The notes below the pieces were generated by a model. The model worked only from the letters and a program-made list of their open reading frames with translations, did not search any database and had not been told where the DNA came from. A stretch of 64,000 nucleotides of DNA from Dysidea avara. Lineage: Eukaryota; Porifera; Demospongiae; Dictyoceratida; Dysideidae. The position numbers and the translations under genes were made by a program. Location: the NCBI RefSeq assembly GCF_963678975.1, contig NC_089276.1:31512368-31576367 (forward strand), in the 5' to 3' direction. Below, piece after piece: positions 1 through 12,233 of this stretch; the first letter of the stretch is position 1, and every line of letters begins with the position of its first letter.

Positions 1-4
1 CACT

Positions 5-335
5 CATCGGAACCCCAAAAGGCACATCCCACCGGTGAGCTTGTTGTTGTAGCGTAAAATGGCGACCGTGCTTTGGGCTCTAGGCTTGCGACTGTGGTCA
101 ATGAGTGAGGCAGTAAGGCAGTTGTACTAATTTTGGAGATTTTGGCGATTTTTTTAAATTTTATATCCGGGCCACCTGTAAGTGTTTTGTTGTATTTAAT
201 GCTGTTTTATGTATTATATGGACTAGTACTATTCCGTAAAGGTGGTTTTCGCTGCATACAATGTTTGTAGGATGATTTTTAAAGGCGGAATTTTGGGCGG
301 CGTACAAAACATTCACCACAATCCCTACTTAAACA
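5..335. repeat. Dispersed repeat, copy 1
   Basis: This stretch aligns in direct orientation with 1488-1790. Both begin with the shared phrase ACCCCAAAA and continue through matching blocks such as GGCACATCCCAC and the GCCTGTAAGTGTT-like stretch, ending near a shared CTACTTAA. Divergence is substantial, so the two are old copies. No coding capacity or terminal repeat is visible, and the family is not recognised. Confidence 0.6.
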
Positions 336-363
336 GTACGACCGTACTGTTTGATACTAGCTA

Positions 364-876
364 CTGTGTTGGGAATATTACTTTTTAAAAGTAACTATAG
401 TTACATAATACATACAGTATTACTTGCAACTGAACTATTTAGTTACAGTTACATATTACCCATAAAATAAAGTAACTATAATAATATTACGTATTATATT
501 ACTTTGTATCCACAGCCTTAAGTTGTCACATGTGAAACTACCACCTTATCACGTGACATGATTGCGTTGTTGGACAGTGTGCAAATCTTGGTTATAAGTA
601 AGAAGCTGGTGAATAAGCTTCATTCAGTAGGCTTCATTACTTCGTTGTGGCTAGGCGTTACTCAGTGGATCACTAACAAGATTAGTAACTTCGTTACTTG
701 TAGCAATAATGCAGTAATTACGTAATATCAGATTCGCTACAGTAACCATATTACTAAGGTAAAGTGTTACATATGTAAGTAAAGTAACTTGAGTTATATT
801 ACCTGTTTTTATAGCGTATTTCGTTACATTACTACAAAAGTAATAATTATTACATAACGCGTTACCCCCAACACTG
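364..876. mobile_element. hAT-type MITE (8-bp TSD), copy A
   Basis: A 513-bp non-autonomous element. Its ends are CTGTGTTGGG and the complement of CCCCCAACACTG, and it is flanked by an exact 8-bp duplication ACTAGCTA (356-363 and 877-884). The interior is filled with GTAAC/GTTAC words near both ends, as in subterminal transposase-binding arrays of hAT elements. An 8-bp duplication is the hAT norm. It belongs to the same family as 8567-9065 and has related ends to 10163-11896. No ORF. Confidence 0.85.
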
Positions 877-1487
877 ACTAGCTAGTAGATATCTTCAACT
901 TCATGGTTCACAATAGGTTGCGACCACACCCATCAAATAAAGATCTAGGTGTACTAATAGCGATAGAGTATGGATACCACACCTCTTAACAATCTAGCTT
1001 GTTACTTAACAGTAAACAAGATGACCTCACTCCTTATTGGTCTAGCTAGCTGTGCACCCCTTGGCTGACTTGTCTAATACAATAGCCACTCTAATACAAC
1101 AGTCACTCTAATACAACAGTCATGTGTGATATTCTAATAGAACAGTCACAAGTTACAACACTGTAGCTAGCTGTGCGACAACAAAAAAAACTAGTAGTTT
1201 AATTCATTGTGCTAGCACTATGAATACAGCTAGGCCAATAATAAGGATGTGTGGTCATCATAATTGAGTAAATAGATTGGGGTGTGGACTTAGTGCTTGT
1301 TAATAGGCGTGGTATTGTCAAGTTATAGGTATCTACTGAGCGAAAGTTCATAAATAAGTTTGCGGCTACTAAACACACTGCTCAAGGAAAGTGCTAATAG
1401 GAAAAATTAATGCCTCGGTATGGCTTCGTTGCATGAAGTACAGCATTGTAGAACAAAAACCAGCTTGATTGAAGATCAAAAGGGTCA
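877..1487. other. Non-coding stretch with degenerate CTCTAATA repeats
   Basis: No gene is visible. Around 1075-1150 the words ACTCTAATACAACAGTCA and TTCTAATAGAACAGTCAC recur three times. They are degenerate relatives of the GATACTCTAATAGAGCAGTC motif found inside several MITEs of this window. Confidence 0.5.
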
Positions 1488-1790
1488 AAACCCCAAAATG
1501 GCACATCCCACTGGTGAGTTTGTTATTGTGGCATAAAATGGTGGCTGTGTGCTGCTTCATTTGGCCTCCAGCCTGTGACTGTGGTCAGGCTGGCAGATGA
1601 AAATTAGATTTTTAAAACTTTATATCAGGCCGCCTGTAAGTGTTAATGCTGTATTTGATGTTAGTGGGATTGATATTATTATTACTCTATAACAGTGATT
1701 TTTGTCATGTAAGATGTCTCTAGGATGCTTTTTAAAGGCAGCATGCTTCACTTCTGAGGGGTATTGATACCTACTTAAGCAGTACTACCA
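1488..1790. repeat. Dispersed repeat, copy 2
   Basis: Direct, diverged copy of 5-335. It carries the same GGCACATCCCAC start and the same TTTTTAAAGGC block near the end. A short ORF across it on the minus strand is not shared in frame with copy 1 and is not regarded as a gene. Confidence 0.6.
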
Positions 1791-2440
1791 TACCAAAAGG
1801 CTGTACTAACAATTTTTCATTACAGAATCACTCAACACAACTAAAATACAGTATACCAAATGAGAGTAGTAACTATTGCATTTGTGAATGCAACTATTAA
1901 TCACATAGTGATCTAGTTTGTCATACATTTATAGGAATCACGTCTTCATCCAGGAAATGACTCAAGGAGAAGCAAACACAGTATAACTGGTTAATTTCGA
2001 AGGGGAAATTTTCAAAGAGCAGCTGCTAAAATAAATTTCAAAAGTATAATGTTTGAATACTCTTATCATCATGCTTAGCACCACCAAAATTATTTTTGTA
2101 AGTGCACGGTTAATCTATGTGAAGACAGTGACCATGCGTAGCGGTACAATCGAAATTAAGACATTTACTAGGTGTTATTGTATTGGGACTGCTCCAGCTC
2201 CATTATAGGAAAAGGTGGTTTTGTCAATGGGATACAGATAATCTTTGCTGTGGGCGTGGCCATTGTAGCACCAGGACAGAATTCAGCTGACCTGGCACAA
2301 GGCAGCTTTATATTTGAAGAGTTAAATTTTCATAGATGTGTTCTTCGAATAATTCGAAAATTAAATCCCTTTGAAAACAGCCCATTATACAGTGCAGTTT
2401 TATAAGGGAAGGGGGGTGCTTTTGAGGCACTTTCAATTAA
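1791..2440. other. Intergenic, nothing recognised
   Basis: AT-rich sequence without a supported gene, terminal repeat or tandem array. A 77-codon ORF at 2172-2405 has no recognisable motif and no partner elsewhere in the window. Confidence 0.4.
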
Positions 2441-3174
2441 GGTGGTAGTTACCTCAAAATTTCTGGTTTGAAGGATATTTTTAAAATTTAGTTGTGAACA
2501 TGTTTGGAGAGCTATGCTAAAATCAGCATTGTAGGCCAGTATCTACATACTGATTTGTATGACCATTAGATGTTGAACAATGCCATAAAGCCAATTGTAG
2601 GAGCACGCAAAAATACTTTCGGCATCACTTTATGCAAAGTTTGCAGCACATTATGGCAAAGTAAAACGTGGAATCCATTCTTTAGCAGCAAAAGCAGGGC
2701 GCAGTCAACACAATTTAAACCTATGCCAGGCTGAAACACAGCTATGGGATTTTGAAGCGCTTTTGACCACCACGAATGGACTAAAACGTGCTGTAATGAC
2801 GACAGGCAGTACAAAAATTTTTTTTCTTGACATGCAGCCCTGCTACAAATACCAATTGCTTATTTTACATTACTACAGAGGTCTCGCTAATTAGTATAGA
2901 AGAAAAAAAGTGATGCAGAAAGTTGTACTAACAATTTACCATACCATACTAATACTACAAATGATCTATACCACCAAAGTTTCTTGCGAACCTAAATCCC
3001 CGTGAACAAAGGTTCTAAACACTCTACTTACTTTAGTGAACATCTTTTTTAATAATACTCACACAACATAAACAAAATTTTCCTTGTTACGAGGCAATGG
3101 GCCTTAGTACGCGCAACTGCCATTTTAATTATTACGTAAACACTAATCACATGATGCAATAAATGAATTTTTCT
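2441..3174. mobile_element. TTAA-flanked element, 3'-truncated copy
   Basis: Starts directly after TTAA (2437-2440) with GGTGGTAGTTACCTC and aligns along its whole length with the intact nested copy at 10781-11597. Similarity stops after ATGAATTTTT at about 3174, so the right terminal repeat is missing. The reading frame that is open in the intact copy is still recognisable here (about 2612-2790, residues such as SLAAKAG and LCQAETQLWDFE). Confidence 0.65.
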
Positions 3175-3232
3175 TAAAAATTTAAGAGGGAAGGGGAAAG
3201 GGAGAGGCAAGAATTTGCCAAAGGGGGAGGGG

Positions 3233-3735
3233 TAGTCTGGCACCACCAACTCTATTTAGGCACTTATAAGCGTCCCGAAAAATAGGATCTGGTCTGTCTA
3301 ACATTCAGGACTTGCGCTTAGGAATGCATAATTACACTTCAGCTCACGTTAACAAACATATCAAGAGATCATGAATAGCAAAGAATCCAATCACAACAAT
3401 GATACTTTAGGGGTTATTTTCTATGGTTAGGCTGTGGAGGTGATATTTCTACTTTCCAAGGGAAGACGTCTATCTACACATGAATGTTAAATGGAAAACC
3501 ATCCCTGGTTTATTCACCCCGACACAAAAAGAACTCATGCAACTTTTGTTTCGTGACTTTTGTCCCAGTATTTACTCACAACGTGTGGCCACAATACATT
3601 TAATTGGCAATACTGCGATTTGATTGGACGCACCAGTTTTCGGTAATGGTGACACAAGTCCTTGATTCTAGACAGACCAGACCTTATTTTTGGGGTGCTT
3701 ATAAGCGCCTAAATAGGACCGGCGGTGCCAGACTA
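3233..3735. mobile_element. Mutator-type MITE (9-bp TSD)
   Basis: A 503-bp element with inverted ends starting TAGTCTGGCACC; the two arms match for about 65 bp and include the words CTTATAAGC and CTGGTCTGTCTA. It is flanked by an exact 9-bp duplication GGGGAGGGG (3224-3232 and 3736-3744). Nine-base duplications are typical of Mutator-like elements. No ORF. The ends match those of 14197-14637 (TAGTCTGGC) and, more loosely, 52593-52860. Confidence 0.8.
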
Positions 3736-3744
3736 GGGGAGGGG

Positions 3745-6700
3745 GGGAATCACCCCCCTAAATGAAACTGTGGGAGTGCAATTAACTGCACTGGTTGTCT
3801 TAGTAAAAAGCACTGTTAATCTCACAATACCATATACGTATAATTTTTCAAGGAATGTAATTTTTGCAGACTTCGCAGTTGCTCGGCTTTCTGCAAAATT
3901 TTCATCCTCAAAAATTAACGATTCTCTATGCTTTCTGCTTCAGTGAAAAATAACTGATCCTCACAAGTACGTATACGGTATGGTGTGATTCAAAATTGAC
4001 AACTGGTGTTACAAATTCCCATAGTATAACAAACACTATGGTTGCTTAGCAACAGTTTGCTAAGTAACTGTTGCTAAGGCAAATGTCATTTGCATCATAG
4101 CAACAGTTGCTATATGTGATTAGTCTTTTTTCATTGTTAATTTATTTCTGCTGCTTAGTTAACAGTTGCTAGTGCGGAAGGTGGTCACTATGTGAAGTAG
4201 GCCAATCACAATTTTTCATGCAATTAAGAAATAATTGTAGTCGTACATGTAACAGCCAAAATTACAATCGGCTTGCCACGTGCAATTTTGACCGTTATTC
4301 ATACAATTATTTCTCAAATGTGTGTGATTACCTATAGATACTAATTGTTGCACACCAAATGTTTACAACTTTTATTTTACCTTGCTCATTCTCTCTCCAC
4401 TGCAACCAAAGTCTGAACGACTTTTGACTTCACAGCACGGCTGTCTTGGACAACACCCTACCTCATCTACAGGTTCTACAGGTTCCACAACATTCATTGC
4501 TCCCTACAACAATAGTTAGATTATTTATGTATGTACTATGTGTATATTGCACACATGTGCCACATGTAACTTCACATCATAACTTTTAAAAATATTATTC
4601 ATATAAGGTAGGCGTACCAATCTCATGAGAGGTGCTGTACCTCACAGAGATATTAACAAACAGAACTAAAACAAGAATTTATTATAGTATATTTGTTTGT
4701 TTGGAGCAGCCAGGATGCTTTCAAGATTTGTGCAAGCATACATAACACCTACAGAGCAGCTATGAAGTTATTGAAAAACGACTAGATACCTATATGTTCG
4801 TTCTATATGTTGATGAACCACAACAAAAATCAGAACAACTCAGTGTCTATAATATATGCATGTTCCAACAATACAGTACATGAGCATATGTACCCTTCTC
4901 TAGAGCTGAAACAAACATTTGATTCACTTTGATATTCAACTATTTTCTAAGCATGTTTCGTTTTTCAACTAAATGGTAAATGGACTTTAACACAGATAAA
5001 CTGATTTTAATGAACTTTTACTGTAATAAGGAGGTTAGAGGTAAATCAAATTAGTAAAGGTCTATAGACTTCAGAAACTGTCCTTTTGAAAGGAGGTTGA
5101 ACGTACAGTGTCAATGTCCTTTAAGAGAGGTTCTACTGTATTAACCTTTAAACCTGCAAAAAATGGTTTTGCGGAATCTGAGTTTACACAATATGAGGAC
5201 ACATGGTGAATTAGGTGAGGTAACTTAATTTTTATAGCCTAAAACTACACATTGATCGAAAATCCATTCACTGGGCTGCCACTTGGAGAAGGTGCTAGTA
5301 GCTTATGGTGCTTTTTGTTGCTTAAAGAGTAATCAAATAATCACTCATTATGTTCACAATTATTCAAATAGTAAAAATTGTGATCTTTTTAACACACTTA
5401 GGTGTCAATATCCACTGCATACAAACAAACAATTCCATACTAAATATTACATGCATGTACAGTAGTAACTGCATGGTCATTCTGCAAACGCTAATGCATG
5501 GACATAGTTATATCACCAGAACCCAGCTAATAGCTGCACTAACTACATTACTTGTTCTTGTATTAGAATTGGTATAGCCACTGTGAATTTGAGAACCATA
5601 CTTTTCAAGGTCTTCATATACTTGACAGGTTACTCCAACATCGCAAAGAAGCATTACCTTTTTAGTTAACTGCAAGTCAATCTACGTGCATCACACAATC
5701 AGCCCCTGTGATTTGCAAAGGAGTAATCAACCCTCCCCCTTTTATAGTCGCCAAGGTACCAACTAGCTCACCCTCCATGTACAAACTACACCTTAATATA
5801 ATGTTATAATACTAGGCCAGATTCCAGTGCATTGCTTTAGAAAACAATTTGTTTATGGCATTTTAAGTCAGCTTTAATTTAGCAACAACACACATTTTAA
5901 AACTGCGTGTTTAACATGCTGGCTTGATTGACTCTTGTTTACACTAGTTTGCTTACTTTTTATAAATCCATTTATGGATTAGCTAACATGATAATTAGAG
6001 ATGCTGATGATGCTTGATACTACTCAGTATCAAGTCAGTCATCATGTACACTAATTGTTAAGAAGTATGCGCCTAACAGATAGTATGATTTTTTTTAAAG
6101 TTTTCTCAAAATTATAAACGTACGTGCTTAACAACCCGACTTTACAGTACTTAATAAATAATTATGGTGAGTGTAACACAGAATCACTACGTTGTAAAAG
6201 AGTAGTTAATAGTTTGTGCCGGCAACCACGCCAGTGTGTAAGGATATTTGACTCCATTTCTGGGCAAAACCCTTCATGACAAACAAGATTATCACTATCC
6301 AGATGGCTGATTTGCTGTATACATAGTGAAGGGAGACCTCAAGGGAGACGTAAGCTCTTGAGGAGACATTAATTTTCTTGCTGTTTGTTTGCTGTGTGTA
6401 ACTTTAATCGTCACGGTTGGCCATGTGTGCTTATCATTCATGGTTAATGTGTATGCGCTTAACAAATAATATGCACTTAATAGACACACATGCACTTAAA
6501 CAACCTGACTCTACAGTATACTATCAGTGTTATCAAATACCAATGTATTGTTTCCTTACTACTGAGTGTATACTTAGAAGATGAACAAAATGGCTCAAAT
6601 GGCAGATTTCATTTCTTTAAAGACCTCAGCTTATTCCAATTATCTTCTAAGACTTTTTTTTGAGGTTGGAAAAGATTTCTAAGTGGGTGAGTATTCTATT

Positions 6701-8204
6701 AGGATTTTGGAAAAAAACGTAGGTAATCTCTATTACGAACCACTATTGTAGTTCATGATAAGAAGGATCCCATACAACATACATAGCTAACTGCTACATC
6801 ATTTTATTGCAGTTACCATTGGGAAAGTGTTATACTGGCAGGGTTATCTAAATCAGTTACACAGTACCAACGTAAGTAAAGCTGACTTTAGATATAGCTA
6901 CTGAAACACTTTCTTCGGTAAAGCCCCTTTACACTCTGAAATCCTTACAGTGAGCTATGCTTGTCAATGTCATATCATGCTTCAATACAAGTGATGATTT
7001 AGCTAGACAATTAGGGACCATTTCCTATGACCACACCACTCCCAAAGCAAATAAATATGAGGTACATGGTGTCAGGAATTAGTATTAATATTAGTAATTA
7101 CCGGTAAAGGCAATTCCTATGTACCAGGGCAACACTAAAATACTGCTTTGTCCTGTTTCTATAGCAGGGCCACAATTATGCACCTATCAATGTCAAGATT
7201 CGCCCCCGCCCATATATACACCTACTGGGAATTTCACACTTACACTTGCCCCACCATGGGGCTTTTGACTGTGGCAGCTTGCCGAACCAAAATTACTTTA
7301 AATAGGTAAATCAAATCCCCTATAGAAACCGTTCTATTAAGGTTGGGGCATAGTAGGGTTTTGATAGGCTTTTTTTGTCCCAGTACTGGGGAATTTGACA
7401 CTAGACTGTATCAAATCCCCCACCCTGGGGCGTGACTGTATTATCATCTCGATTAGCACACAAACTAGATATAAAAATGCAATTTGTATCTAATGAACAA
7501 CTTACAGTAGCTTTGGCTCCAATTTGCACAAAACAAGCAGCAGCGTAACTTATTAAGTCTTTGTGTGACAACACGTGGATCTTAGTCTCGTTAGGCACTA
7601 GTCTTTTTTATAGAGTTACCAACCATGTGATACATGAAGGCTCATAAATTTAAAGAGCCAAGTAGCTTTTAGTCTAAATCCAAGGGATCTGCAAGAAGCC
7701 TGGCCTGAAATGTTGCTGATAGTATAGTGCAAGACATCATAAGTTTCCAAAACTTGTATTCTGAGTTTGCAATGTCATAACTTTATGTGGGTTTGGTCTA
7801 TGTCATTGAAATTTGGACAGGTGGAGCATGTAACCATTGTGGTTACACAACCGGAAGTTGAAGCCATACCAATGTGAATTATTCGCACAATGATGTAATA
7901 ACCAAGCAGATTCAACATTTTACATATTTCAACTTTTCTCCCTGTAGCTGTACACCACAAAGCTAAATCTTGGTGGGATAGGAGAACAGTTATAGCTCCA
8001 ACTTTTTGTAAGACAGATTTTTGATATCTTCATTTATTTTGATGCTATTGTGAATTGAAGCATAACACACAGGACAACTTTTCTCAGTCAGACAGCCAGC
8101 AATACTCATGAAATTTGGTACACACATACAATGTTGCATATGCAAAAAATTTGTAAGACAGATTTTTTTTAAATTATAGCTTTTAAAACACAGAGGAATC
8201 AGCC
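3745..8204. other. Long gene-free stretch
   Basis: No supported gene in about 4.4 kb; ORFs are short and unsupported. Around 4040-4165 the palindromic word GCAACAGTTGCTA recurs several times, and 4200-4330 has weak inverted similarity around CAATTATTTCT; both suggest a decayed MITE without clear ends. At about 5140 a TTAACCTTTAAACCTGC stretch followed by TTTTGCGGAATCTG resembles the left end of the TTAA element at 9766. Near 7225 and 7383 a short motif (TACTGGG-AATTT then CCC-ACC-TGGGGC) is repeated directly. Confidence 0.4.
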
Positions 8205-8208
8205 TTAA

Positions 8209-9230
8209 CCTTTAAGCCACACAAAAATATTTGATGAATGTGTGTTTATTCAAACGGGCTTAAGTATATGGCCAGGTAACTTGGCCTGTCTAACTCCAAT
8301 AGCCTAATCCCAGACATCAAAAGAAAGCTTATTCATTGGGCTACTAAGGGAAGGCTAAATACACACTGTAACAACAGAGGCTTACTTGTTATAGAGCGAT
8401 AAAGAACGGCGACTGGTTTTATTGCAATGCTACATTCCACGTTTCGTCCGCCATGTTAATTAACATTTCAGTCACGTGAGCTGTATATGGCCTTACTCGC
8501 CATTGAATGGCGAATCAGCCAACGGTGATTTGGGATGAATAGGATCAACTGGAGATGAGTTATGGACAGTGTTGGGAGTAACGCGTTACATAAGTAACGC
8601 GTTACATAATATTATTACTTTTGTGGTAACAAAGTAATATAACGAAATACGCTATGAAAACAGGTAATATAATGCAAGATACTTTACTTACAAACGTAAC
8701 GCGTTACCTAAGTAATATAATTACTGTAACGAGTCTGATATGACGTAATATTATTACTAAAAGTAATCCTCTGAGTAACGCCTAACCACAACGAAGTAAC
8801 GAGGCCTATTGAATGAAGCTTATTCACTAGCTTCTTACTTATAGCCAAGATTTGCACATTGTCCAACAACGCAATAATGTCACATGATAAGGTGGTAGTT
8901 TCACAAGTGACAGCTTAAGGCTGTGGACACAAAGTAATATAATATGTAATATTATTACAGTTACTTTATTTTATGGGTAATATGTAACTGTAACTAAATA
9001 GTTCTGTTGCAAGTAATATGTAATATGTAACTAGTTACTTTTACAAAGTAACTTGCCCAACACTGGTTATGGATGATTTTCTAAGGGGATTTGCATGCTT
9101 ATAAACTGAAATGTATTTTCACAGCGTGTTGTGGTCTTCATACTTTCATTGTAGGGTAAATCCCTAGGTATCATTTTAATCCTTATTACATCACGAGTAA
9201 AGTGATGCTAATTGCATAGTCATAGGACCA
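8209..9230. mobile_element. TTAACCCTTAAACC element, right end missing
   Basis: Begins after TTAA (8205-8208) with CCTTTAAGCCACAC and matches the left part and the right interior of 9766-12036, including the shared GGCTTACTTGTTATA stretch and the interior around 9150-9200. It is interrupted by hAT copy B. The right terminal repeat was not found. Confidence 0.5.
8567..9065. mobile_element. hAT-type MITE (8-bp TSD), copy B
   Basis: A 499-bp element running from CAGTGTTGGGAGTAACGCG to CTTGCCCAACACTG, flanked by an exact 8-bp duplication GTTATGGA (8559-8566 and 9066-9073). GTAAC/GTTAC words are dense throughout both arms. Parts of the interior match copy A in the opposite orientation (the TTGCACA...GTCCAACAACGCAA region). 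It is inserted in an older TTAA-type repeat. Confidence 0.88.
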
Positions 9231-9761
9231 ACACTATGAAAATTACAGCGCTTTGTTTATATTCATACGTAGCAGTCAACCAAATTATATAACGCGTTAC
9301 ATTTTTGGAAAGTTATGATGTCTTGCACTATAGATCACTGGACAAATTAAGATCTTATGGAAATCTTGAAATCTCACTTGGAATATCAAAATCTTGTCCC
9401 TGGTTTTGTCAAGTTTATCGATTTCTTGTCTGCATCAGTGGAGTATCGCTAGATGTAATGCACCACTATGGTTGAAAATAATTTGTTGCTATTACTTTTG
9501 TACATCGAGACTTCATCAAGAGCAAGGAAGGCCAAGACGAATAGTCATAACTTGTGAACAAAACAATTGCAGAACAATCCACACATTTCATTTGTTAAAC
9601 TCATTAAGAGAAGCCTAATGGCACATTGTTTTTGACCTATGAATGAAGTGAATATGCAGCAGTTAATTGTGGTAACAAAAATTTGCAGAGAACTGCACGA
9701 GACTCCCACAGTAAACCTCAGCATCCCAAGGGTTATAATTAGAGAGTAAGTCTAGAATCAA
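9231..9761. other. Intergenic, nothing recognised
   Basis: No terminal repeats, tandem arrays or convincing coding sequence. The 74-codon ORF at 9394-9618 lacks motifs. Confidence 0.4.
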
Positions 9762-10162
9762 TTAACCCTTAAACCCACAAAGAACTTTTGCGGAATGCGT
9801 GTTTACACATTACTGGCATACTTGGCGACTTAAAAGTGGAGAAATTTAACCTTTTCTGCTTAAAAACTTTAAAACCAGTTAAAACTCTGAGAAGTTTAAA
9901 TGAACACTGTATCAAAGGCTTACTTATTATAAAACGTTGAAGGATTCCAATGTGCTAGCCTGTCTTCGCGTGTCCTTGCCATGTGTATGGTTTTGATTGT
10001 GGGTTTAATCACGTGACCAATAGATGTCCTGATAAAGACTTTAACGGAAAATTCAACAACACATATTACAAGTTGATAAGAGCAACCATCGTTACATTAT
10101 AAATGATTTTTAAAGGTATGTAAATGTTTTGTGTATTTTTTTACCAAAAAGCTGCTTACACG

Positions 10163-11896
10163 CAGAGTTGGGGGTAACTAGTTACTTTTGTAACTAAGTT
10201 ACAGAAGTAGTTACTTTTTAAGTAACTAATAATATAACTAGCTACATGCTTTGTAACAATAGTATGTTCACGTTGAGCTGAATCCTGAAAAACAGCTAAA
10301 AATTAAAAGTGGATTTTTTCTCAACTGAGTTAACATTTCAGCTAAACAGATGATTATTGGTAACAGCAAAGGTGTCAACAACAGACACGTATGGTTTGGC
10401 TCCATTACAAGTTCGGGAAAGGGCTGTAATGGACACTGTACTTATATGGCTTCACATAGGAAATGTATTGTGAAAATTTTGATTGGCCATAAATATTATG
10501 TCAAACATTTGAACAAAAAGATTTTGAAATAATTTTAGCGGATCAAGCAGTACTACAAATGAGCCAAATTTCAAGATCGTGTGTAATTGCATCCATGAGT
10601 TATTAAATGTTTTTGAGGATTCAGCTCAACGTGAACGTACTAAAGTAACTTGTAACTGGGAGTAATTGTCTGAAAAGTAACTAAGTTACAATAGTAACTA
10701 GTTACTATAGTTACATTGTAAATATAGGTAATTATGCTTTAAAAGCAAGAACCCTTCAATTTGCGCTACAGCCACATTAAGGTGGCGGTTACCTGACAAT
10801 TTCCAGTTTGAAGGATATTTTAAAATTCAGCTGTGAATACATTTGTAGAGCTACGCGAAAGCAAACATCGTTACATCGTAAACCAGCTCTTCTTCTACCT
10901 ACATAATGATTTGTACGGCCATTAGATGCTGAACTATAACACTATAGAGCCGATTGTAAGAGCATACAAAAATATTTTCGGTGTCAGTTTACGCAAAGCT
11001 TGTTGCACATTATGGCGAAGTAAAACGCGTAATCTATTCTTTAGCAGCAAAAGCAGGGCACAATCAACACAACTTCAGCCTATGCCAGGCTGAAACACAG
11101 CTATGGGATTTTGAAACCCTTTTGGCCACCGCGAAGGGACCTAAAATCTGCTGTAACATCGACAGGCAGTACAAAAATCTTTTTTTCTCAACATGCGGTC
11201 CTGCTACAATAACCAATCGCTTATTTTACGCTAATACAGAGGTCTCCCTCACTAGTATACAAGAAAAAACTGATGCAAAAAAGTTGTACTAACACTTTAG
11301 CATACCATACAAAACCACAAATGACGTATGCTGCCTAAGTTTCACGCGAACCACCCGAATACCCGTGAACAAAGCTTCTAAACTACTCTACTTACTTTAG
11401 CAAATGTCTTTAACAATACTCGCACAATAGTAACAAATTTCTTCTTGTTACAAGGCAATGGGTCTTCGTACGCGCAGCTGCCATTTTAATCATTACGTAA
11501 ACACTAATCACATGACGCAATAAATGAATTTTTGTGGCAGGACATATGGCTTCGTTTGCAATGGCTTCAAAACCACGACTTCCAGGTAGCCGCCACCTTA
11601 AGTGAACTAGATTCTGTGTACTGTTCTCTATGATTCAGCTTTAGTAACAGATGTAGCAATAATTAAAACTGACCTGAAATAGCCACAGAATTGTTATTTT
11701 ACGTGCACATATGTATTGCATCCCTTAATGATGCATATCTGAGCAAAATCCATGTTACAAAAGCTAAAAACAAGTCATTATTTAAACTATGAAAGTAACT
11801 AGTAACTAAAGTACTTAGTTACCTTTTACGAAGTAACTAAGTTACATGGCATGAAAAGTAAAGAGTAACTAGTCTGAAGTAACTACCCCAACTCTG
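10163..11896. mobile_element. hAT-type element copy C, carrying a nested insertion
   Basis: Ends CAGAGTTGGGGGTAAC and GTTACCCCAACTCTG-like sequence, with GTAACTAGTTAC words near both termini. The flanks CTTACACG and CTTACGCA are an imperfect 8-bp duplication. It sits inside the TTAA element 9766-12036 and itself contains the TTAA element 10781-11597. No transposase ORF is present. Confidence 0.7.
10781..11597. mobile_element. TTAA-flanked MITE with 15-bp ends GGTGGCGGYTACCTG
   Basis: Inverted ends GGTGGCGGTTACCTG and CAGGTAGCCGCCACC are each bordered by TTAA (10777-10780 and 11598-11601). The interior has a 103-codon + strand ORF (10981-11292). Its residues SLAAKAG and LCQAETQLWDFE recur in the same frame in the truncated copy at 2441-3174. 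No known domain is recognised. The ORF may be a relic of a parent element or a captured fragment, or simply an open frame. Confidence 0.7.
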
Positions 11897-12233
11897 CTTA
11901 CGCAGCAGGTTTTGGCCTTACAGTTTCACATTGGGGTAAAATCCTGGGTGCCATTTTACTGCTTATTACATAACAAATAGAATAGTGTAAATTACATAGC
12001 GATACGAGGTACACCTGGCCTATGCAGGTTTAAGGGTTAAGTGAGAGTTCAACAACAAAGATTTTAAAACTAGTCATGGAATCTGAATTCACAATGTAGT
12101 CTGGTAAATCCTGTAAAAATAAGCGGCCCTATACTTCAATCTTGAAAAATATTTAAAATTTAAACTCATGTCCCCTCATAGAGGTGTTAGCGTAGGTAAA
12201 GCAAGCACCTGAAATAATTGTTTACAATATTAG

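Larger units (their letters stand above)
9766..12036. mobile_element. TTAA-flanked (piggyBac-like) non-autonomous element
   Basis: Inverted ends CCCTTAAACC and GGTTTAAGGG are flanked by TTAA on both sides (9762-9765 and 12037-12040). TTAA duplication and CCY-starting ends are the piggyBac pattern, but no transposase is present, so the assignment is by ends only. Of its 2,271 bp, 1,734 are a nested hAT element (10163-11896), leaving about 540 bp of its own. A truncated relative lies at 8209-9230. Confidence 0.65.

Noticed and set aside
364-876. GTAAC-rich block as a centromeric or satellite array
   Set aside because: Bounded by inverted ends and an exact 8-bp duplication, so it is an individual hAT-type insertion.
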